DNA from: an uncultured Lachnospiraceae bacterium | GTDB lineage: Bacteria > Bacillota > Clostridia > Lachnospirales > Lachnospiraceae | Direction of reading: 5' to 3' | NCBI GenBank assembly: GCA_900555195.1 | Contig: USKC01000078.1 | Span: 1-11,046, forward strand | DNA length: 11,046 bases | Part shown: positions 6,398 to 11,046 of the stretch, one piece after another | Position numbering within the stretch: position 1 is the first letter of the stretch | Layout of the letters: every line of letters begins with the position of its first letter | The notes under the pieces: generated by a model | The model's input: only the letters and a program-made list of their open reading frames with translations | Databases searched by the model: none | Told to the model about the DNA's origin: nothing | Translations under genes and position numbers: made by a program

Positions 6398-6610
6398 GGG
6401 CTTTGACGGATTTTTTTTCCCGTAAACCTGTGAAAAAATTGTGCTGTTTCTTAGCGTTTACGCATGGGAGGTTCCCCGCACGTCCTGGCGGCGTTGTCCG
6501 ACGCCGCCAGGGCAAAGTTCAGCCGCCATGCGGGGAACCTCCCATGCGTAAACGCTTGGAAACAGCCAATTTTTGAAGTGGTTTGCGTGAAAAGAAATCC
6601 GGCGGGGCAC
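6398..6610 (+). repeat. Long imperfect inverted repeat / structured RNA candidate
   Basis: The two arms (6398-6480 and 6529-6610) pair over about 73 positions. The core is a perfect 28-pair stem (6453-6480 with 6529-6556). Outward come an 8-pair block (6443-6450 with 6559-6566), another 8 pairs (6434-6441 with 6567-6574), a symmetric 5-by-5 internal loop, 8 pairs (6421-6428 with 6580-6587), 13 pairs (6407-6419 with 6589-6601) and a frayed end. Six positions are U.G wobbles (6402, 6403, 6404, 6414, 6423 and 6451 pair with G on the right). All are compatible with a plus-strand RNA, and none with minus-strand wobble. The 48-base loop contains another stem. No target-site duplication was found at the ends. 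It could be a non-coding RNA, a MITE-like palindrome or a DNA cruciform site. I recognise no named family. Confidence 0.75.
6484..6511. repeat. Perfect 11-pair hairpin nested in the loop of the long inverted repeat
   Basis: CCTGGCGGCGT (6484-6494) and ACGCCGCCAGG (6501-6511) pair perfectly around the 6-base loop TGTCCG. A second GCCGCC copy at 6522-6527 could compete for the same GGCGGC (6487-6492), giving an alternative pairing. Confidence 0.75.
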
Positions 6611-6748
6611 AGAGGGCCCTTTTGCGTGGGAGGCAGCACGGACAGAGCCGGGAACGGGAAAACGGGCGGCGGGAAGGGCGGAAAACACTGCCCAGGGCTG
6701 CATGCCGGGCGGGAACGGCCGTTTTCTCATTGTTTTTCCATATCTTTA

Positions 6749-6776
6749 TTGAAAAATCCGAACTTTTGTGTATAAT
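6749..6776 (+). promoter_or_regulatory. Sigma-A promoter of the ABC-F gene
   Basis: TTGAAA (6749-6754) and a perfect TATAAT (6771-6776) are separated by 16 bases. Transcription would start near 6783, giving a leader of about 45 bases. This places the long hairpin upstream of, not inside, the main ABC-F transcript. Confidence 0.7.
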
Positions 6777-6827
6777 GGTAAAGGCAGCTGTAAATCCATT
6801 AATTTAGGAAGCAAGAGGTTTTATAGA

Positions 6828-8465
6828 ATGATTCAGGCAAGCAATATTACGCTCAGGTTGGGCAAGAAGGCCCTGTTTGAAGACGTCAATATCAAATTCA
6901 CCGAAGGCAACTGCTATGGACTGATCGGAGCCAACGGTGCAGGAAAGTCCACCTTCCTTAAGATCCTTTCCGGACAGCTGGAATCCACCAAGGGAGATGT
7001 GATTATCACGCCGGGACAGCGTCTGTCCGTGCTGGAGCAGGATCATTTTAAATATGACGATTACCCGGTTCTGGATACCGTTATCATGGGGAATGCCCGT
7101 CTGTATGAAATCATGAAGGAAAAAGAGGCGATCTATGCCAAAGAAGATTTCTCCGATGAAGACGGGATCCGCGCCAGCGAACTGGAAGCGGAATTCGCTG
7201 AGATGGACGGCTGGGAAGCGGAATCCAACGCCGCAAGCCTTTTGAACGGGCTTGGCGTGGAGACGGAATATCATTATAGTCTCATGCGTGATCTCAACGG
7301 CAGTCAGAAGGTCAAGGTCCTTCTGGCGAAGGCCCTGTTCGGCAATCCTGATATCCTTCTTCTGGATGAGCCTACGAACCATCTGGATCTGGATGCCATT
7401 GCCTGGCTGGAAGATTTCCTGATTGATTTCGACAATACGGTGATCGTGGTCTCCCACGACCGCTATTTTCTGAATAAAGTCTGCACACATATTGCGGACA
7501 TTGATTACGGCAAAATCCAGCTCTATGCCGGCAACTATGATTTCTGGTATGAATCCAGTCAGCTGCTCATCAAGCAGATGAAGGAAGCGAATAAGAAAAA
7601 AGAAGAAAAGATCAAGGAACTGCAGGAGTTCATCTCCCGTTTCTCCGCCAACGCTTCCAAATCAAAGCAGGCTACCTCCAGAAAACGTGCCCTCGAGAAG
7701 ATCCAGCTGGATGAAATCCGGCCGAGCAGCAGGAAATATCCTTATATCGATTTCCGTCCCGACCGTGAGATCGGCAATGAAGTGCTCACTGTGGAGGGCA
7801 TTTCCAAAACGATCGGCGGCGTGAAGGTGTTAAACAACGTTTCCTTCATCATGGGACATAATGACAAGATCGCCTTTGTGGGAAGCAACGAACTGGCTAA
7901 GACCACGCTTTTCCAGATCCTGATGGGAGAAATGGAGCCGGATGAAGGCAGCTATAAGTGGGGCGTTACCACGTCCCAGGCCTATTTCCCGAAGGACAGC
8001 TCCAAAGAATTTGATAACGATTACACCATCGCGGACTGGCTGATGAGCTATTCTCCTGTGGATGATATCACCTATGTGCGCGGCTTCCTGGGCAGGATGC
8101 TCTTTGCGGGAGAAGACGGGGTGAAAAAAGTGAGAGTCCTCTCCGGAGGTGAGAAGGTGCGCTGCCTTCTGTCCAAAATGATGATCTCCGGAGCGAATTG
8201 CCTGATCCTGGATGAACCCACCAACCATCTGGATATGGAATCCATTACGGCCCTGAACAACGGTCTGATTAAGTTCCCGGGCGTGGCGCTTTTCGCCTGC
8301 AGGGACCATCAGTTTGTGGAAACCACGGCCAACCGCATCATTGAATTCATGCCGGACGGAACCATTATCGATAAGGTTACCACTTATGATGAATATCTGG
8401 CCAGCGATGCCATGGCGAGAAAGCGTACCGTATATACCGCAAACCGTGAAGAGGATGATAATTAA
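6828..8465 (+). CDS. ABC-F family ATPase (YbiT/YkpA-like)
   Basis: The 545-residue soluble protein has two ABC ATPase domains in one chain and no membrane segments, as in ABC-F factors that bind the ribosomal E site and tune translation or, in some members, protect against antibiotics. Domain 1: Walker A GANGAGKST (34-42), signature LNGSQ (156-160), Walker B LLLLDEPTNHLD with Asp180/Glu181, switch His210 in SHD. A charged linker (about 243-310) joins domain 2: Walker A GSNELAKTT (352-360), signature LSGGE (438-442), Walker B LILDEPTNHLD with Asp462/Glu463, and CRDHQF (491-496). In domain 2 two Walker A glycines are Glu355 and Ala357, and the switch His is Arg492. The start is ATG 6828, behind AAGAGG 9 bases away. 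The open frame extends 20 codons upstream only through the -10 box. Its sequence is closer to housekeeping YbiT/YkpA-type factors than to known resistance members, but that is a judgement by eye. Confidence 0.92.
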   Translation: MIQASNITLRLGKKALFEDVNIKFTEGNCYGLIGANGAGKSTFLKILSGQLESTKGDVIITPGQRLSVLEQDHFKYDDYPVLDTVIMGNARLYEIMKEKEAIYAKEDFSDEDGIRASELEAEFAEMDGWEAESNAASLLNGLGVETEYHYSLMRDLNGSQKVKVLLAKALFGNPDILLLDEPTNHLDLDAIAWLEDFLIDFDNTVIVVSHDRYFLNKVCTHIADIDYGKIQLYAGNYDFWYESSQLLIKQMKEANKKKEEKIKELQEFISRFSANASKSKQATSRKRALEKIQLDEIRPSSRKYPYIDFRPDREIGNEVLTVEGISKTIGGVKVLNNVSFIMGHNDKIAFVGSNELAKTTLFQILMGEMEPDEGSYKWGVTTSQAYFPKDSSKEFDNDYTIADWLMSYSPVDDITYVRGFLGRMLFAGEDGVKKVRVLSGGEKVRCLLSKMMISGANCLILDEPTNHLDMESITALNNGLIKFPGVALFACRDHQFVETTANRIIEFMPDGTIIDKVTTYDEYLASDAMARKRTVYTANREEDDN

Positions 8466-8505
8466 TGAGAAGGGGCTTGTGCTGGGCGGCCTTTGACGCC
8501 CTGTG

Positions 8506-8547
8506 CCTGGCCAGCCTTTGGTGTCTGCGTGCTGGCAGGACATTTTT
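8506..8547 (+). terminator. Intrinsic terminator after the ABC-F gene
   Basis: CCTGGCCAGC (8506-8515) pairs with GCTGGCAGG (8531-8539) over nine base pairs with one bulged G. The loop is 15 bases and the stem is followed within 3 bases by TTTTT (8543-8547). It lies 40 bases after the stop codon and would separate the ABC-F transcript from the PHP-HAD pair. Confidence 0.5.
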
Positions 8548-8605
8548 CCACGGAGCCGTCAGGCGCCTTGTTTCCATACACACAACGCTTCTAAGCGGAG
8601 GGAAA

Positions 8606-8619
8606 GGAAAGCGCTTTCT
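8606..8619. promoter_or_regulatory. cre-like / LacI-family operator-like palindrome
   Basis: The perfect palindrome GAAAGCGCTTTC (8607-8618) sits about 50 bases upstream of the PHP gene. With its flanks it fits 12 of 14 positions of the Gram-positive catabolite-responsive element consensus (TGWAANCGNTNWCA). LacI/GalR-type repressors bind sites of this form. No clear promoter was found beside it, so function is uncertain. Confidence 0.35.
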
Positions 8620-8666
8620 CCTCCCGGGCTTTATATACGCGCCAAAACGCGCAGATAGGAGCATTC

Positions 8667-9530
8667 ATGAAAACTGTAGATTTACATGTTCATTCCACCC
8701 GTTCAGACGGAAGCCTGTCCCCTTCCGCGCTGGTGGATCTCGCCCTGCAAAAGGGGCTTTCTGCTTTTGCCCTTACGGATCACGATACCATAGACGGACT
8801 GGATGAAGCCATCCGCTATGCCTCCGATAAGGAAGTGGAAGTCATTCCAGGCATCGAGTTTTCCACGGAATACTATGGAAGAGATATCCATATCGTTGGG
8901 CTGGCCATAGATTACAAGGCTCCCGCCTTTTCCAGTCGGCTTCATGAATTCGTTGATTCCCGCATACGGAGGAATCAGAAAATGTGTGCCAATCTCTCTT
9001 CAGCGGGCATTGATATTTCCTATGAAAAACTCCTGCAGGCTTTTCCAGAAGCCGTCATCACACGAGCCCACTATGCGCGTTATCTTTTGGAGCATGGTTA
9101 TGTGAAAAGTCTGCCGGAAGCATTTGAACGGTATGTGGGGGATCATTCTCCCTATTTTGTGCCCCGAGAAAAGGTAACTCCCTGTCAGGCGGTTCAGCTC
9201 ATCCTGGAAGCGAAAGGCCTTCCCATCCTGGCCCATCCTCTGCTGTATCATCTGGGAAAGGATGCATTGGAAAAACTGGTTTTGTCGCTGAAAGATGCGG
9301 GGCTTGTGGGAATTGAAGCCATCTATTCCACGCATTCCGCCGGGGAGGAACGAGAAATGCGTCAGCTTGCCGCCCGCTGCGGCCTTCTGATCAGCGGCGG
9401 TTCCGACTTCCACGGTGCAAACAAACCGGGGCTGGAATTGGGCACAGGTTACCACGGAAAGCTTTTCATTCCCTATGACGTATGGGAAAAATTAGAGGAC
9501 AAGCGAAAGGAGCTTACTCATGAACGCTAA
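8667..9530 (+). CDS. PHP domain phosphoesterase, RNase AM / nucleoside bisphosphate phosphatase type
   Basis: The 287-residue soluble protein carries a full PHP metal site. It shows DLHVHSTRSDG (5-15; His7, His9, Asp14), LTDHDTIDG (36-44; Asp38, His39), PGIEFS (61-66; Glu64), DIHIVGL (73-79; His75), RAHYARYL (133-140; His135), ILAHP (187-191; His190) and SGGSDFHG (243-250; Asp247, His249). Length and motif order match the YciV/TrpH branch. That branch includes enzymes that hydrolyse nucleoside 3',5'-bisphosphates and trim RNA 5' ends using a trinuclear metal centre. The start at 8667 has AGGAG (8657-8661) 5 bases away. The gene overlaps the following HAD phosphatase by 11 bases, so the two are translationally linked. 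The exact substrate cannot be decided from sequence alone. Confidence 0.9.
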   Translation: MKTVDLHVHSTRSDGSLSPSALVDLALQKGLSAFALTDHDTIDGLDEAIRYASDKEVEVIPGIEFSTEYYGRDIHIVGLAIDYKAPAFSSRLHEFVDSRIRRNQKMCANLSSAGIDISYEKLLQAFPEAVITRAHYARYLLEHGYVKSLPEAFERYVGDHSPYFVPREKVTPCQAVQLILEAKGLPILAHPLLYHLGKDALEKLVLSLKDAGLVGIEAIYSTHSAGEEREMRQLAARCGLLISGGSDFHGANKPGLELGTGYHGKLFIPYDVWEKLEDKRKELTHER

Positions 9531-10338
9531 AATTCTTTTCACGGATATGGACGGCACCCTTCTTCGCAATGACAGCACCGTATCCTGCGGGATGAAGGCA
9601 GCACTGGATTCCCTCATTCTGGCCGGGCACAAGCTGGTCCTTACCTCCGGCCGTCCGCTGGATTCCATTCTGGAAGTGATGCAGGCAGCAGATCTGTTCT
9701 ATCCGGATACGCTGGTGATCGCTTATAACGGCAGCCTGATCTATGACTGCAGTTCCCGCTCTCCCCTGGCAGAACACAGGGTCCCCATGCATGCTGCCGC
9801 ATCCATCATCCAGTGTGCCAAAAGACACGGCCTCCATGTCCAGACCTATACGGATCATGAGATCGTCTGTGCCGCAGAAGATGAAGAGGTTCGTTATTAT
9901 CGCAGACGCATTCATCTTCCTCTTCTTCTCTCTTCCGATCTTCTCTCCGCGCTGGACAAGCCGCCCTATAAGGTTCATGTCATCCACTTGACGGATAAGA
10001 GGAAGCTGGAAGCGTTCAAGCATGAAATCGATGCCTCTTTAGGAGATCTGATCACGGTCCAGTTCTCCAATGACCAATACCTGGAATTCTACAGCCGCGA
10101 GGCTGGGAAGGGAAATGCCATTTTAGAAGCCTGCCGCCATTTCGGCATCCAGCCGGAAAACTGTGTTGCCGCCGGCGATGCGCCCAATGATCTTTCCATG
10201 CTCGCCGCTGCCGGCTGCGGTGTCGCCATGGCCAACGCCGCAGAGGACGTGAAAAAGGCCGCCTCTTTCATCACCCAAAAGGATAATGAACATGACGGCC
10301 TCATTGAAGCGATCGAAGCCCTTTTCCCGGGCGTATAA
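9520..10338 (+). CDS. Cof-type HAD-IIB family phosphatase
   Basis: The 272-residue product has the four HAD motifs of Cof/YidA-like phosphatases, which act on sugar phosphates, flavin mononucleotide or pyridoxal phosphate. Motif I is FTDMDGTLL (7-15) with nucleophile Asp9 and acid/base Asp11. Motif II is LTSGR (41-45) with Ser43. Motif III is Lys197 in EAGKGNAI. Motif IV is GDAPNDLSML (219-228) with Asp220 and Asp224. The type IIB cap domain lies between motifs II and III (about 80-190). It starts at ATG 9520 inside the end of the PHP gene, with AAAGGAG (9506-9512) 7 bases away, indicating coupled translation. The C-terminal GVAMANAAEDVKKAA segment is characteristic of the family. No terminator is evident in the 18 bases before the convergent acyltransferase gene. 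Confidence 0.93.
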   Translation: MNAKILFTDMDGTLLRNDSTVSCGMKAALDSLILAGHKLVLTSGRPLDSILEVMQAADLFYPDTLVIAYNGSLIYDCSSRSPLAEHRVPMHAAASIIQCAKRHGLHVQTYTDHEIVCAAEDEEVRYYRRRIHLPLLLSSDLLSALDKPPYKVHVIHLTDKRKLEAFKHEIDASLGDLITVQFSNDQYLEFYSREAGKGNAILEACRHFGIQPENCVAAGDAPNDLSMLAAAGCGVAMANAAEDVKKAASFITQKDNEHDGLIEAIEALFPGV

Positions 10339-10356
10339 TCCAGCGGCAGCAACCGT

Positions 10357-11046
10357 TCAGCCTTCCTCCAGGCCGCGCAGCAGACCGGCTTTTATTCGGT
10401 CACAGGCTTCCTTCCCTGCCACAGGCAGCCCGACCATCGCTGCCATGTAGACTGCGGTTTTTACCGGCCCCATTTCCCGTGCAAAGGGCAGTCTCGGCAG
10501 CAGGCAATCCAGAATCAACATGTGATAGAGGAAGATATACAGCGTCCGCCTTCCCAGCCAGGAGGCGGCCGCCAGAAGCCGGTTCAGCCACCTGTTTTGC
10601 ATGAGGCAGGCAAGGCTGCAGGCTGAAAATACCAGGAACAGGACGGCCAAAGCGTACAGGATCAGCGTGGGGCCGGGAGGATTCACGCGAAGAACCCAGC
10701 CGAATACGGATTCATCCCATGCAAACTGATCCTTTAACATCCATGCCATCGAAATGCAGTACAGCACGGCAGCAAGCAGTAAGGCTCCCGCCGCCTGCTT
10801 GCTGCGCGTAAACGCGATTCTCATATCCGCCGCAATCATCCCCATGACGAACAGGAAAAAATAGGTCCCTCCCAGCAGATAGTTTCCGCCTCCATAGGTT
10901 TCCAGCGCAAATGTATGATGAATGCAAAACAGCGAACATTCCCAGGCAGCCACTAGGAAAATCCCTCTCGTCAGGAAACGGGGCTTCCCCCTTCTGCATG
11001 CGGCCACTACCAAATACAGTATTGGAGCCGCCAGGATGAACTGAAG
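10357..11046 (-). CDS. Integral membrane acyltransferase, acyltransferase-3 type (partial, cut by window end)
   Basis: The frame is open from the right edge of the window to a stop at 10357, giving 229 residues of the C-terminal part. At least six hydrophobic segments are visible, including FLVAAWECSLFCIHHTF, TYFFLFVMGMIAADM, GALLLAAVLYCISMAW and LILYALAVLFLVFSACSLACL. Near the C-terminus the segment LGRRTLYIFLYHMLIL resembles the LGxxTLxIYLxH hallmark of acyltransferase-3 proteins (OafA/WecH-like), which move acyl groups onto surface polysaccharides, lipids or peptidoglycan. The N-terminal catalytic region with the conserved His is outside the window, so activity cannot be judged. The gene is convergent with the HAD gene, 18 bases apart. 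Assignment rests on topology and one motif. Confidence 0.65.
   Translation of the reverse strand, partial: LQFILAAPILYLVVAACRRGKPRFLTRGIFLVAAWECSLFCIHHTFALETYGGGNYLLGGTYFFLFVMGMIAADMRIAFTRSKQAAGALLLAAVLYCISMAWMLKDQFAWDESVFGWVLRVNPPGPTLILYALAVLFLVFSACSLACLMQNRWLNRLLAAASWLGRRTLYIFLYHMLILDCLLPRLPFAREMGPVKTAVYMAAMVGLPVAGKEACDRIKAGLLRGLEEG

Larger units (their letters stand above)
6181..6827. other. Long non-coding region between MerR and ABC-F genes
   Basis: This gap of about 650 bases separates divergent genes. It holds the MerR promoter at the left, the long nested hairpin (6398-6610) in the middle, a G-rich stretch (about 6601-6720) and the ABC-F promoter at the right. Several overlapping open frames run through it on both strands, but they are mirror products of the inverted repeat, lack ribosome sites and have no recognisable protein features. 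Confidence 0.75.

Noticed and set aside
6398..6610. Insertion sequence or MITE with target duplication
   Set aside because: The palindrome is MITE-like, but I found no flanking direct repeat and no second copy in the window, so mobility is unsupported here.
6318..6775. Several overlapping open frames of 62-103 codons on both strands
   Set aside because: They are produced by the long inverted repeat and G+C-rich flanks, share mirror-image peptides and lack ribosome sites.
6768..6827. GTG start at 6768 for the ABC-F gene
   Set aside because: It would place the start inside the -10 region of the promoter. ATG 6828 has the ribosome site and matches the family N-terminus.
8465..8806. 113-codon open frame starting in the ABC-F stop codon
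   Set aside because: It runs through the terminator hairpin and into the PHP gene in a different frame, with no family features.
10372..10396. Possible HAD-gene terminator inside the acyltransferase end
   Set aside because: The stem is only 4 base pairs (GCCG/CGGC) with a TTTTATT tail, too weak to call.
1..11046. CRISPR arrays, tRNA or rRNA genes, prophage or defence clusters
   Set aside because: No spaced direct repeats, no tRNA cloverleaf, no rRNA sequence and no phage or defence proteins were seen apart from the broken Rpn-like remnant.

Overview
The window looks like chromosomal DNA from a gut-type Clostridia, most likely Lachnospiraceae. This rests on the style of the proteins: a truncated Rpn/PD-(D/E)XK 'transposase' with the YSIWIC motif, a MATE pump, a membrane pyrophosphatase, a PdaB-like deacetylase and a YbiT/YkpA-like ABC-F ATPase. 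Strong AGGAGG-type ribosome sites and roughly half G+C (judged by eye) agree. No rRNA, tRNA, CRISPR array or intact insertion sequence was seen. Assignments come from reading motifs, not from database searches.

Layout from left to right. (1) 17-736, minus: C-terminal remnant of an Rpn-family nuclease that has lost its catalytic half. (2) 827-2215, plus: MATE transporter with its own promoter and a GTG start. (3) 2249-2281: terminator hairpin between convergent genes. (4) 2333-4420, minus: hppA, a proton-pumping membrane pyrophosphatase with the K+-independent signature. (5) 4421-4801: about 380 bases with no gene, holding three inverted repeats upstream of hppA. (6) 4802-5638, minus: membrane-anchored PdaB-like polysaccharide deacetylase. 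(7) 5716-6180, minus: MerR-family regulator, 77 bases upstream of the deacetylase and in the same direction. (8) 6181-6827: about 650 bases with no credible gene, containing the MerR promoter, a very long imperfect inverted repeat (6398-6610) with a second hairpin in its loop, and the ABC-F promoter. (9) 6828-8465, plus: ABC-F ATPase followed by a likely terminator. (10) 8667-9530 and 9520-10338, plus: a PHP-family phosphoesterase and a Cof-type HAD phosphatase that overlap by 11 bases. (11) 10357-11046, minus: C-terminal part of an integral-membrane acyltransferase, cut by the window edge.

Most genes are ordinary housekeeping or accessory genes with their own signals. Two pairs probably work together: MerR with the deacetylase, and PHP with HAD. 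The least explained item is the roughly 213-base hairpin at 6398-6610. Its arms differ only in ways that keep pairing on a plus-strand RNA (six G.U wobbles, no reverse ones), which suggests a structured RNA or a selected single-strand fold rather than a decaying repeat. I do not recognise it as a known family.
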